In this document: positions 55,853 to 64,000 of the stretch, one piece after another | How the letters are laid out: every line of letters begins with the position of its first letter | Position numbering within the stretch: position 1 is the stretch's first letter | From: Ectothiorhodospira lacustris | GTDB taxonomy: Bacteria > Pseudomonadota > Gammaproteobacteria > Ectothiorhodospirales > Ectothiorhodospiraceae | Direction of reading: 5' to 3' | Length of the DNA stretch: 64,000 nucleotides | Assembly (NCBI RefSeq): GCF_022227845.1 | Contig: NZ_JAJNQN010000013.1 | Coordinates: forward strand, 46,088-110,087 | Made by a program: the position numbers and the translations under genes | Notes under the pieces: model-generated | Told to the model about the DNA's origin: nothing | The model's input: the letters and a program-made list of their open reading frames with translations, nothing else | The model's database searches: none

Positions 55853-58516
55853 TCAGGCGCGCAGAGGGTTGGGCTTGTCCACATCGATCTCATACTTGAC
55901 GATGGCCTCGCTGACCCGTTCCGCCGGGATCCGGCCTTCGTCTGCCAGGGCCTTGAGGGCAGCCAGGGCCACGTAGTAGCGATCCACCTCGAAGTGATGC
56001 CGCAGCCGGGCGCGTAGATCGCTGCGGCCAAAGCCGTCGGTGCCCAGCACCGTGTAACGCCCGGGGACCCAGGCCCGGATCTGGTCGGCAAAGGCCCTGA
56101 CATAGTCGGTGGAGGCCACCACCGGCCCCTGGCGATCCCCCAGGCATTGGCCGACCCAGCTCCGGCGGGGTTCGGCCTTGGGATGCAACAGATTCCAGCG
56201 CTCCGCATCACGGCCGTCCCGGGCCAGTTCGTTGAAGCTGGTGGCGCTCCAGATGTCCGCTTCCACGCCGAAATCATCCTTGAGCAGATCGGCGGCGGCA
56301 ATCACCTCCCGCAGGATCGTGCCCGAGCCCATGAGCTGGACCCGCAGCTCGCCCTGCCCGCCTTCCTTGAGCAGGTACAGTCCCTTGCGGATCCCCTCGG
56401 CCGCCCCTTCCGGCATCGCCGGCTGAGTATAGTTCTCGTTCATGACGGTGATGTAGTAGAAGACGTTTTCCTGGTTGACGTACATGCGGCGCAGGCCGTC
56501 ATGGAGGATCACCGCCACCTCATAGGCGAAGGTAGGGTCGTAGCTGATGCAGTTGGGCACATTGGCGGCCATCGGGTGGCTGTGTCCGTCCTGATGCTGC
56601 AACCCCTCACCGGAGAGGGTGGTCCGTCCGGCGGTGCCGCCCAGGAGGAAACCCCGAGCCTGCATGTCACCCGCCGCCCAGATCAGGTCCCCCACCCGCT
56701 GGAAGCCGAACATGGAGTAGAAGATGTAGAAGGGGATCATGCTCACGCCGTGCACGCTGTAGGCGGTGGCCGCCGCCATCCACGACGACAGGGCGCCGGC
56801 CTCGTTGATCCCCTCCTCCAGGATCTGGCCCTTCTTGTCTTCCTTGTAGAACATCACCTGGTCCTTGTCCTGAGGCGTGTAGAGCTGCCCCACGGAGGAG
56901 TAGATCCCCAGTTGCCGGAACAGTCCCTCCATACCGAAGGTACGGGCCTCATCCGGCACGATGGGGACGATGTGACGGCCGATCTTCTTGTCCCGGATCA
57001 GTTGAGTGAGCATGCGCACCAGCGCCATGGTGGTGGACAGCTCCCGGTCCCCGGAAGATTCCAGGGCACCGTCGAACAGGGAGAGGTCGGGGATCTCCAG
57101 GGGCGCCACCGAGGATTTGCGCACCGGCAGAAACCCGCCCAGGGCCTTGCGCCGTTCATGCATGTAGCGCATCTCGGGGGCGTCTTCCGGCGGCTTGATG
57201 TATTCCATCCGCTGCACCTGCTCGTCGGTGAGCGGGATGCTGAAACGGCTACGGAAGGTCTTGAGCTCGTCCATGCCCAGCTTCTTCTGCTGGTGAGCAC
57301 GCATCTGGCCCTCGCCGGCAGTCCCCATGCCGTACCCCTTCACGGTCTGGGCCAGGATCACGGTGGGCTGGCCGACATGATTGACCGCCTCATGGTAGGC
57401 GGCATGGACCTTGAAAGGGTCGTGCCCGCCCCGGTTCAGGCGCCAGACATCGTCGTCGGACATATTGGCCACCATGGCCTTGAGTTCGGGGTATTTACCG
57501 AAGAAATGCTCCCGGACATAAGCGCCGTCCTTGGCCTTGTAGTTCTGGTAGTCCCCGTCCACGGCCTCCATCATGCGCTGCTTGAGCAGACCCTTGGTGT
57601 CCTTGGCCAGCAGGGGATCCCAGTAGCTGCCCCAGAGTACCTTGATGACATTCCAGCCCGCGCCGCGGAACACAGCCTCCAACTCCTGCACGATCTTGCC
57701 GTTGCCTCGCACCGGCCCGTCCAGGCGCTGCAGGTTGCAATTGACCACAAAGATCAGGTTGTCCAGTTTTTCCCGGGCCGCCAGCGAGATGGAACCCAGG
57801 GATTCGGGCTCGTCGGTCTCACCGTCGCCGATGAAGCACCAGACCTTGCGATCCCGGCTGCTGGCCAGCTCGCGGTCGTTCATGTACTTCATGAAGCGCG
57901 CCTGCATGATGGCGGTGATGGGACCCAGACCCATGCTCACCGTGGGGAACTGCCAGTAGTCGGGCATCAACCAGGGGTGCGGATAGGAAGACAGCCCGCC
58001 GCCGCCCACTTCCTGACGGAAGCGATCCAGCTGGGCTTCGGTGAGGCGCCCTTCCAGGAAGGAACGGGCATAGACCCCGGGGGCGGAATGGCCCTGGATG
58101 AAGAGCAGGTCCCCACCATGCTCATGGGAAGGGGCGCGCCAGAAATGATTGAAGCCCACGTCATAAAGGGTGGCGGCGGAGGCGAAGCTGGCAATATGTC
58201 CACCCAGCTCCGTACTGATCCCGTTGGCCTTGACCACCATCATCAGGGCATTCCAGCGGATGTAGGAGCGGATCCGGTGCTCCAGCTCCGCATTCCCGGG
58301 AAATTCAGGCTCCAGGTGGGGCGGGATGGTGTTCACGTAGGCGGTGTTGGCAGAATACGGCAGGAAGGCGCCGGAACGCCGAGCCTGATCCACCAGACGT
58401 TCCAGCAGATAATGGGCCCGTTCCGGGCCATCGGCCTGGATGACCGCTTCCAGGGCATCAAGCCATTCGTGGGTTTCCTGGGTATCCAGGTCTTGAGGCA
58501 GTTGCTGCGCCGTCAT
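55853..58516 (-). CDS. aceE: Pyruvate dehydrogenase E1 component, homodimeric
   Basis: Thiamine diphosphate enzyme that decarboxylates pyruvate, 887 residues as in E. coli. The E1 fold is seen in HHxH-like MVVKANGISTELGGHIASFASAATLYDVGFNHFWRA, FIGDGETDEPES...FVVNCNLQRLDGPVRGN (ThDP/Mg motif GDGETDEPE to CNLQ), and the transketolase-like second half. ATG 58516 with GGAG 8 bases upstream gives the standard length; an extension to 58558 is not supported. It starts the aceE-aceF-lpdA operon. Confidence 0.97.
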   Translation of the reverse strand: MTAQQLPQDLDTQETHEWLDALEAVIQADGPERAHYLLERLVDQARRSGAFLPYSANTAYVNTIPPHLEPEFPGNAELEHRIRSYIRWNALMMVVKANGISTELGGHIASFASAATLYDVGFNHFWRAPSHEHGGDLLFIQGHSAPGVYARSFLEGRLTEAQLDRFRQEVGGGGLSSYPHPWLMPDYWQFPTVSMGLGPITAIMQARFMKYMNDRELASSRDRKVWCFIGDGETDEPESLGSISLAAREKLDNLIFVVNCNLQRLDGPVRGNGKIVQELEAVFRGAGWNVIKVLWGSYWDPLLAKDTKGLLKQRMMEAVDGDYQNYKAKDGAYVREHFFGKYPELKAMVANMSDDDVWRLNRGGHDPFKVHAAYHEAVNHVGQPTVILAQTVKGYGMGTAGEGQMRAHQQKKLGMDELKTFRSRFSIPLTDEQVQRMEYIKPPEDAPEMRYMHERRKALGGFLPVRKSSVAPLEIPDLSLFDGALESSGDRELSTTMALVRMLTQLIRDKKIGRHIVPIVPDEARTFGMEGLFRQLGIYSSVGQLYTPQDKDQVMFYKEDKKGQILEEGINEAGALSSWMAAATAYSVHGVSMIPFYIFYSMFGFQRVGDLIWAAGDMQARGFLLGGTAGRTTLSGEGLQHQDGHSHPMAANVPNCISYDPTFAYEVAVILHDGLRRMYVNQENVFYYITVMNENYTQPAMPEGAAEGIRKGLYLLKEGGQGELRVQLMGSGTILREVIAAADLLKDDFGVEADIWSATSFNELARDGRDAERWNLLHPKAEPRRSWVGQCLGDRQGPVVASTDYVRAFADQIRAWVPGRYTVLGTDGFGRSDLRARLRHHFEVDRYYVALAALKALADEGRIPAERVSEAIVKYEIDVDKPNPLRA

Positions 58517-58824
58517 CACTTTTTCTCCATCCAGGACCCCTTCGCTGCGGGCGCACACAGGCGCACCCCATGGGGGTGTAGTTCAGACAAAACGGGATAC
58601 TTGCTGATATTATTCCGACCGGACTTTATTATTTTTATGTCCACATCAATCCCGACCTGAAACACGACCATCCGATTCACATCGAGCAGGAAACTCATCG
58701 CCGAGCGGCGCCATCTGCCGAATCATGTTCTAGCTTTTGCATCACCAGGTCAAGGAATCGAAATGCGGCTTTTCATGCTTCACTGCAACACATTTCTGCA
58801 ATAAAAACAGGAAACAGCGACACA

Positions 58825-59868
58825 ATGACGACAATCCAGGAACTGCGCATCAGACGCCCCGATGACTGGCATTTGCATGTTCGGGACGGGAGCGCCCTTG
58901 ATAGTGCAGTGCCGCATACCGCCAGATGTTTCGGCCGCGCCATCATCATGCCCAATCTCAAGCCCCCGATCGTCAGTGTAGAACAGGCCGTCGCCTATCG
59001 CCGACGCATTCTCGATGCCGTTCCCAAAGAGATGAGATTCGAACCATTGATGACAATCTATCTCACCGACCAGACCTCACCGGAGGAGATCAAAAAGGCG
59101 GTAGACAGCGGGGTGGTCTTTGGCGCGAAGCTGTATCCGGCCGGTGCCACCACCCATTCCGATGCCGGCGTGACCGATATCCGCCACATCTATCCCACCC
59201 TGCAGGCAATGCAGGATCTGGGGCTGCCGCTGATGATCCACGGCGAGGCCACCGATCCGGGCGTGGACGTGTTCGACCGGGAAGCGGTGTTCATCGAGCA
59301 GGTCCTGGCACCGCTGGTGGAGCGCTTCCATGGCCTGAAGGTGGTTCTGGAACACATCACCACGGCCCAGGCGGTGGACTTCGTACGCCGGGCGCCGGAC
59401 CGGGTCGCGGCCACGGTCACGCCCCAGCACATCCTCATGAATCGCAACGCCCTGTTCCAGGGGGGACTGCGGCCCCATCACTACTGTCTGCCGGTGCTCA
59501 AGCGCGAGACCCACCGGGCGGCCATCATGGAAGCCCTGGCACAGGGGCATCCCCGCTTCTTCCTGGGCACCGACAGCGCCCCCCATCCCAAGGGCGCCAA
59601 GGAATCCGCCTGCGGCTGCGCCGGCATCTTCAGCGCCCCGGCCGCCATCGAACTCTATGCAGAGGCCTTCGAGCAGGCAGGTGCCCTGGACAAGCTGGAA
59701 GGGTTTGCCAGCCTGTTCGGTCCCGCCTTCCATGGCCTGCCGGTGAACGAGGACTTCGTCACCCTGCGGCGGGAACCGTGGACGGTGCCGGAGGCATATC
59801 CCTTTGCAGATGCCACGGTGGTGCCCATGCGGGCCGGCGGCACGCTGGACTGGAAGCTGGTAATCTAG
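58825..59868 (+). CDS. pyrC: Dihydroorotase
   Basis: Zinc amidohydrolase of pyrimidine synthesis, 347 residues. The metal ligands H16 and H18 are in [10 protein letters not shown] and the carbamylated K102 in [27 protein letters not shown] and GTDSAPHP carry the remaining His and Asp. It opens [15 protein letters not shown], as in E. coli PyrC. The 266-base divergent gap to aceE holds the promoters of both genes, not resolvable by eye. Confidence 0.95.
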   Translation: MTTIQELRIRRPDDWHLHVRDGSALDSAVPHTARCFGRAIIMPNLKPPIVSVEQAVAYRRRILDAVPKEMRFEPLMTIYLTDQTSPEEIKKAVDSGVVFGAKLYPAGATTHSDAGVTDIRHIYPTLQAMQDLGLPLMIHGEATDPGVDVFDREAVFIEQVLAPLVERFHGLKVVLEHITTAQAVDFVRRAPDRVAATVTPQHILMNRNALFQGGLRPHHYCLPVLKRETHRAAIMEALAQGHPRFFLGTDSAPHPKGAKESACGCAGIFSAPAAIELYAEAFEQAGALDKLEGFASLFGPAFHGLPVNEDFVTLRREPWTVPEAYPFADATVVPMRAGGTLDWKLVI

Positions 59869-59873
59869 CGCCC

Positions 59874-60527
59874 ATGACAGACGAATTGAACTTCCGCCCC
59901 ATGGGCAACCGTTTCCGTGGTTTTCTGCCCGTGGTGGTGGATGTTGAAACCGGCGGCTTCAATCCCAAAACCGATGCCCTGCTGCAGATCGCGGCCGTGT
60001 TCCTGCGCATGGACAAGGACGGTTTCATCCAGCGGGACCACACCCTGTCCTGCCATGTCCAGCCCTTCGAGGGGGCCAACATGGACCCCAAGTCCCTGGA
60101 AGTGAACGGCATCAACCCCTGGCACCCCCTGCGCATCGCCCTGCCCGAGGACGAGGCCCTGCAGCGGGTATTTCGCGAGGTCCGCCAGGACATCAAGCGC
60201 AATCACTGCACCCGAGCCATCCTGGTGGGCCACAATGCCGGCTTTGACCTGGCCTTCGTGAACGCTACCGCCGAGCGGGCCCAGGTGAAGCGCAATCCCT
60301 TTCATCCCTTCAGCAATCTGGATACCGTGACCCTGTCGGCCCTGGCCTATGGACAGACCGTGCTGGCCAAGGCGGTGAAGGAGGCCGGCCTGCCCTGGGA
60401 CAACGCCGAGGCCCACTCCGCCACCTATGATGCGGAAAAAACGGCCGACATCTTCTGTGACGTCATGAACCGTTGGAACCGCGGGATATTGCCGACGGAA
60501 GGGTCCGCCATGGACAAGGCCTTATGA
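59874..60527 (+). CDS. rnt: Ribonuclease T
   Basis: DEDDh 3'-5' exonuclease that trims tRNA and other stable RNA 3' ends; 217 residues. ExoI is [18 protein letters not shown] (D23, E25), ExoII is [18 protein letters not shown], and ExoIII is [16 protein letters not shown] with the catalytic His. ATG 59874 is 5 bases past the pyrC stop. The much longer in-frame ORF beginning at 58926 is a spurious frame across pyrC. Confidence 0.95.
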   Translation: MTDELNFRPMGNRFRGFLPVVVDVETGGFNPKTDALLQIAAVFLRMDKDGFIQRDHTLSCHVQPFEGANMDPKSLEVNGINPWHPLRIALPEDEALQRVFREVRQDIKRNHCTRAILVGHNAGFDLAFVNATAERAQVKRNPFHPFSNLDTVTLSALAYGQTVLAKAVKEAGLPWDNAEAHSATYDAEKTADIFCDVMNRWNRGILPTEGSAMDKAL

Positions 60528-60548
60528 GTTTCTTATAGGAAACGGGTC

Positions 60549-61523
60549 ATGGATCAACAACGAGAAGCTCCGATGCCGCCGCCGCTGTCCATTCTGGTCG
60601 TTGACGACATGCAGTACAGCCGGACCGTACTCAGGAATACCCTGGAGCGCATCGGCTATGACGATGTCAGGCTGGCGGGGTCCGCCGCGGAAGCCCTGGA
60701 CGCGCTGGCGCAAAGACGTGCGGACGTGGTGATCGCGGACTGGGTCATGCCGGAGATGAACGGCCTGGAGCTCGCGGCGGCCATCCGTCGGCGGGATGAT
60801 GAGGCCGGTCGCTATACTTCCATCATCCTGTTCACTTCCAAGGATGAGGACAAGGCCATGCTGCAGGCCTTCCACGAGGGTGCCGACGACTTCCTGACCA
60901 AACCGATTCAGGATGTCCAGCTGGCGGCACGGATCTATGCCGCCGGTCGGGTTGCCATGCTGCAGAACCGCCTGATGGAAACCTCCTCGGCGCTGGAAAC
61001 CGCCAACCGTCTGCTGGAACAGCAGTCCACCACGGATCCCATCACCGCTCTGGCCAACCAGCGGGCCCTGAATCAGCGTCTGGAGGCCTTGGTACTGGAA
61101 ACCCAGGCCCGGGGGGGTGGATTCTGCCTGGCCCTGGTGAGCCTGGATCAGCAGGACGACGAACAGGTGTCTCCGCACAAGGACCTAAGCTCGGAGGTGC
61201 TGATGGGCTTTGCCAGGCGTCTGCGCCTGGCCGTACGCCCCACGGATCTGGTCGCCAGGATTGCCGAAGAGGAGTTTGCCCTGTTGATGCACGTGCATTC
61301 TCCCGAGGGTTTCAATCGGGATCTTTTCAAGCGGGTCCTGGCCAGCATCACCCGGGACGGGATCCAGACCTCGGAAGGGTCGGTCCCGATCCTGGTCTCC
61401 ATCGGCGCCCATTTCCATCGGTCGGATCAGCCGCTGATGACCATCCGGGAACTGATGAAGCAGACCCGGAGCAACCTGAATCAGGCACGAGGTCAGAGCG
61501 GCGCCCGGGTGGTGGTGACCTGA
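60549..61523 (+). CDS. Response regulator with degenerate GGDEF domain
   Basis: A 324-residue protein. The N-terminal receiver has ILVVDDMQYSRTVLRNTLE, phospho-acceptor D64 in VIADWVMPEMNGLE and K in FLTKPIQDVQ. A helical linker is followed by a GGDEF-type fold, but the active-site loop reads AEEEF (in ARIAEEEFALLMH) instead of GG(D/E)EF, and no I-site RxxD is visible, so cyclic-di-GMP synthesis is unlikely. TDPITALANQRALNQRLEA starts the domain. A receptor-like role for c-di-GMP or a signalling partner is an inference. Confidence 0.85.
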   Translation: MDQQREAPMPPPLSILVVDDMQYSRTVLRNTLERIGYDDVRLAGSAAEALDALAQRRADVVIADWVMPEMNGLELAAAIRRRDDEAGRYTSIILFTSKDEDKAMLQAFHEGADDFLTKPIQDVQLAARIYAAGRVAMLQNRLMETSSALETANRLLEQQSTTDPITALANQRALNQRLEALVLETQARGGGFCLALVSLDQQDDEQVSPHKDLSSEVLMGFARRLRLAVRPTDLVARIAEEEFALLMHVHSPEGFNRDLFKRVLASITRDGIQTSEGSVPILVSIGAHFHRSDQPLMTIRELMKQTRSNLNQARGQSGARVVVT

Positions 61524-61529
61524 CCGGCG

Positions 61530-61605
61530 ACGTGCCGCGGCCTGTTCGCGGCCGAGGGCCGCTCCCACGGGGATGGCTTTGCCTGTGGGAGCCGGCCTGC
61601 CGGCG
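61530..61605. repeat. REP-like paired hairpins between convergent genes
   Basis: GCTCCCAC (61561-61568) pairs with GTGGGAGC (61585-61592) and GCCGGC/GCCGGC follows; upstream a GC-rich dyad around CCGCGGCC and GCGGCC precedes. The TGTGGGAGC...GCCGGCGAA pattern is like REP elements of other gammaproteobacteria. It lies between the convergent regulator and grxD genes and may end both. Confidence 0.55.
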
Positions 61606-61622
61606 AACGGGACGCTGCCGCG

Positions 61623-61943
61623 TCATTCCTCCCCGGCGGCTTCCTTGACCAGCGTCTGCAGTTCCCCGGACTCGAACATCTCCAGGGTGATGTCACAGCC
61701 ACCGATCAGCTCACCCTTGATATAGATCTGCGGAAACGTGGGCCAGTCGGCAAAGCCGGGCAACGCCTGCATGATCTCCTGGTCTGCCAGGATATTCACA
61801 TAGGCAAAGGGTGCCCCACAGGCCTTGAGTGCCGTGGCAGCCCGGTTGGAGAAACCGCACATGGGAAACTGGGGCGTTCCCTTCATGTAGATGATGACGG
61901 GGTTTTCCTCGACCTGCTGCCTGATACGATCCAGAGCGTCCAC
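61623..61943 (-). CDS. grxD: Monothiol glutaredoxin (Grx4-type)
   Basis: A 106-residue CGFS-type glutaredoxin that helps transfer Fe-S clusters. IIYMKGTPQFPMCGFSNRAATAL carries the MCGFS active site, and NWPTFPQ is matched by FADWPTFPQIYIKGELIGGCDITLEMFESGELQ. GTG 61943 (VDALDRIRQQ) fits the family start; the frame is open to 61985 but the extra part has no homology. It ends 100 bases from a convergent regulator gene. Confidence 0.93.
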   Translation of the reverse strand: MDALDRIRQQVEENPVIIYMKGTPQFPMCGFSNRAATALKACGAPFAYVNILADQEIMQALPGFADWPTFPQIYIKGELIGGCDITLEMFESGELQTLVKEAAGEE

Positions 61944-61990
61944 TTCGTTTGACCTCGTGTTTATGAAAAGCCCCAGCCGGGGCAAATCCC

Positions 61991-62016
61991 GTCACGCCCG
62001 CGCAAGCGGGAGTGAC
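61991..62016. repeat. Single diverged copy of the palindromic repeat
   Basis: GTCACGCCCGCGCAAGCGGGAGTGAC is split as GTCACGCCCGC-GCAA-GCGGGAGTGAC, a near-perfect dyad related to the arrays elsewhere. The rest of the gap to asnO shows no gene. Confidence 0.7.
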
Positions 62017-62132
62017 TCAATTCAAATGGAAAGTGAATTCAGCGTAAAAATGACTTGGTTCAACACAACTGACCGATTCAACGTGATTGGACATCAGAAC
62101 ATGAAAATTGGTTTGTTCCCGGGCGACGGCGT

Positions 62133-63914
62133 CTAGCCGGCATGGATCCCCTGGCGCTGCAGCCAGAATTCCAGCAGGGCCAGATGCCAGAGTTTACTGC
62201 CCTGGATGCGGGTCAGATGTTGCTCCGGGGCCTTGAGCAGGGTCTCCACATAGTCCCGCTGGTAAAGCCCCCGTTCCCGGCACACCCGGGAATCCAGGAT
62301 GTCCCGCATGAAGTCCAGAAACTCCCCCCGCACGTACTTGAGGGCTGGTAGCGGGAAATAGCCCTTGGGACGGTCGATGACCGCATCCGGCAGCAGCCCC
62401 CGGGCAACCTGCTTGAGCACGCCCTTGCCGCCCTGGGCCAGCTTCAGCGCCGGCGGCATGCGGGCCGCCAGCTCCACCAGTTCATGATCCAGGAACGGCA
62501 CCCGGGCCTCCAGCCCCCAGGCCATGGTCATGTTGTCCACCCGCTTGACCGGATCATCCACCACCAGGGTGGTGACATCCAGGCGCAACACCGCATCCAG
62601 GAAGGTGTCCGCGCCCGGCTCGTTCAGGGCCGCCTCAATGAGCCGGGCCGTATGGTCCTCCCCCACCAGGGCCGGATTCACCATGCGGGCAAACTCGGGC
62701 TGATCCCGGTCGAAATAGTGTCGACGGAAGCGCTCCACCAAGGTGCCTTCCGTCTCCGCCGCCATCCGCGGATACCAGAAATACCCGGCAAAGACCTCAT
62801 CCGCCCCCTGCCCCGACTGCACCACCTTCACGTGCCGCGAGACCTGCTCAGACAGCAGGTAGAAGGCTACCGCATCCTGCCCCACCATGGGCTCGGCCAT
62901 CTGGTCCACCGCCTCGGGCAGACGGGCCAGAACCTGGTCGTTGGGCACATGAAAACGATGATGGTCGGTGGCATAGCGTTCGGCCACCGGGTCGGAAAAC
63001 TCGAATTCGCTGCCCTTCTCCTCGGGCTGGTCCTCAAAGCCCACGGTGAAGGTCTTGAGCCCCGTGGCCCCCGACTCCGCCAGCAGGGCTACCAGCAGGC
63101 TGGAATCCAGTCCACCGGAGAGCAGCACCCCCACGGGCACATCGGAAATCTCCAGGCGCCGCTTGACCGAGCGCCGCAGGGCATCATGCACGGCCTCGGT
63201 CCATGCCTCCGGAGTCTGCTCTTTGCCGGGGCGGGTGGCCTCCAGCTGCCAGTAGCGTTGCAACCGGGTGCGGCCATCCTGCTCCACGGTGAGGGTATGA
63301 CCGGGCTGGAGTTTTCTCACGCCCTTGAAGAGGGTGCGGGGGGCGGGTACCACCGCGTGCAGGGTGAAGTGATGATGCAGGGCCACCGGATCGATGTCCG
63401 TATCCACCTCCCCCGCGGCCAGCAAGGCCTGGATGTTGGAGGCAAAGCGCAGGCGCCGGTCCGTGTGACTGTAGTAAAGGGGCTTGATGCCCATGCGGTC
63501 CCGGGCCATGAACAGGCGTCGCCGGCGCAGATCCCAGACGGCAAAGGCGAACATGCCGTGAAAGCGCTTGACGCAGTCCTCGCCCCAGGCGTGGTAGGCC
63601 TTGAGAATGACCTCCGTGTCGCCGCTGGAAAAGAACCGGTAGCGGTCTTCAAGCTCTCGGCGCAGTTCGCGGAAGTTGTAGATCGTGCCGTTGAAGACCA
63701 CCGCCAGGCCCAGCTCGGGATCCAGCATGGGCTGGTTGGCCCGGTCGGACAGATCCAGGATGGACAGGCGACGGTGCCCCATGGCCAGGGGGCCATCGGA
63801 ATAACTGCCTTCATGATCTGGACCACGGCGACGCAGCCGATCCAGCATGCGCCGGATGGATTCAAGATCGGGGAGGGAATCGTTGAAATTCAGTTCGCCG
63901 CAGATGCCGCACAT
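62133..63914 (-). CDS. asnO: Asparagine-synthase-like amidotransferase, N-acetylglutaminylglutamine amide type
   Basis: A 593-residue class II glutamine amidotransferase. After the initiator Met, Cys2 (MCGICGELNF) is the glutaminase nucleophile; the synthetase half has the PP-loop LLSGGLDSSLLVALL. The opening, RRRGPDHEGSYSDGPLAMGHRRLSI, GSGADEVFAGYFWYP-like QGADEVFAGYFWYPRM and DVTTLVVDDPVKRVDNMTMAWGLEARVPFLD fit the subfamily that makes the osmolyte N-acetylglutaminylglutamine amide. The partner Ngg synthetase is not in the window. Asparagine synthetase AsnB proper is the alternative. Confidence 0.85.
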   Translation of the reverse strand: MCGICGELNFNDSLPDLESIRRMLDRLRRRGPDHEGSYSDGPLAMGHRRLSILDLSDRANQPMLDPELGLAVVFNGTIYNFRELRRELEDRYRFFSSGDTEVILKAYHAWGEDCVKRFHGMFAFAVWDLRRRRLFMARDRMGIKPLYYSHTDRRLRFASNIQALLAAGEVDTDIDPVALHHHFTLHAVVPAPRTLFKGVRKLQPGHTLTVEQDGRTRLQRYWQLEATRPGKEQTPEAWTEAVHDALRRSVKRRLEISDVPVGVLLSGGLDSSLLVALLAESGATGLKTFTVGFEDQPEEKGSEFEFSDPVAERYATDHHRFHVPNDQVLARLPEAVDQMAEPMVGQDAVAFYLLSEQVSRHVKVVQSGQGADEVFAGYFWYPRMAAETEGTLVERFRRHYFDRDQPEFARMVNPALVGEDHTARLIEAALNEPGADTFLDAVLRLDVTTLVVDDPVKRVDNMTMAWGLEARVPFLDHELVELAARMPPALKLAQGGKGVLKQVARGLLPDAVIDRPKGYFPLPALKYVRGEFLDFMRDILDSRVCRERGLYQRDYVETLLKAPEQHLTRIQGSKLWHLALLEFWLQRQGIHAG

Positions 63915-63985
63915 GGGGGTCGGTATGGGTCCTTGGAGTGGGGGTGCCAGACGCAATCTTCACACAATACAGGAGATTGGGGCGA

Positions 63986-64000
63986 ATGGAACATGATCAA
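63986..64000 (+). CDS. Possible start of a divergent gene cut by the window edge
   Basis: AGGAG (63971-63975) is followed 10 bases later by ATG 63986, reading MEHDQ to the last base. The spacing and the divergent position beside asnO suggest a gene, but five codons are too few to identify it. Confidence 0.25.

Noticed and set aside
58926..60527. A 533-residue ORF on the plus strand spanning pyrC and rnt.
   Set aside because: The first 316 codons are an out-of-frame reading of pyrC (Arg/Pro/Gly-rich); only the rnt part from 59874 is real.

Overview
This window looks like the chromosome of a GC-rich gammaproteobacterium that fixes CO2, oxidises sulfide and is motile. It most resembles the Ectothiorhodospiraceae/Chromatiales (purple sulfur bacteria or close relatives). 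The grounds are a form IA RuBisCO operon (cbbLSQO), a Tat-exported type II sulfide:quinone oxidoreductase, a RuBisCO-like protein of the type I associate with Chlorobium and purple sulfur bacteria, and an N-acetylglutaminylglutamine-amide amidotransferase typical of osmoadapted bacteria. The taxonomic call is inference from gene content; there is no rRNA in the window.

Layout. 1-2426: end of an outer-membrane barrel gene, then rfbB-rfbD (dTDP-rhamnose). 2431-10029: a SulP anion transporter facing away from cbbL-cbbS-cbbQ-cbbO across a 433-bp regulatory and repeat region. 10046-20205: housekeeping genes (TRIC channel, rarA, lolA, ftsK, trxB, a GNAT-like protein, aat, minCDE). 20434-24520: sulfide:quinone oxidoreductase, a 60-bp tandem array, a small membrane protein, YjbQ and the RuBisCO-like protein. 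24514-27732: two tandem Aer-type receptors. 27847-38684: nnrU, a DUF342 gene and a chemotaxis operon (mcp-cheY-stas-cheA-mcp-cheW-cheR-[26-codon ORF]-cheB). 39359-39861: a guanidinium exporter under a guanidine-II riboswitch, directly downstream of tRNA-Ser(UGA). 40101-50867: mixed housekeeping genes (YccA-like, 2-hydroxyacid dehydrogenase, slyX, rsmJ, a Rieske-like protein without iron ligands, yajQ, cyaY, mpl, a cardiolipin synthase, mlaA, argG). 50960-52551: a mini PAS/receptor protein and motY. 52609-58516: the pyruvate dehydrogenase operon aceE-aceF-lpdA. 58825-63914: pyrC, rnt, a response regulator with a degenerate GGDEF domain, grxD and the asparagine-synthase-like amidotransferase.

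How the parts fit. Sulfide oxidation by the quinone reductase would supply electrons for CO2 fixation by RuBisCO, whose activation is served by CbbQ/CbbO. The SulP transporter could supply bicarbonate or move sulfate. Aer-type receptors, the che operon and MotY tie motility to redox state.

Most striking observations: (1) a Rieske-like protein that has lost all four [2Fe-2S] ligands but kept both disulfide cysteines; (2) a 26-codon ORF exactly in the cheD slot between cheR and cheB, coupled at both ends by ATGA overlaps and resembling only the N-terminus of CheD; (3) a cassette pairing sulfide oxidation genes with a catalytically altered RuBisCO homologue; (4) one palindromic repeat (GTCATTCCCGCG...CGCGGGAATGAC) whose half-sites are amplified in 20-22 bp or 60-bp registers at several loci, one of which supplies the rsmJ start codon; (5) a two-hairpin guanidine-II riboswitch.
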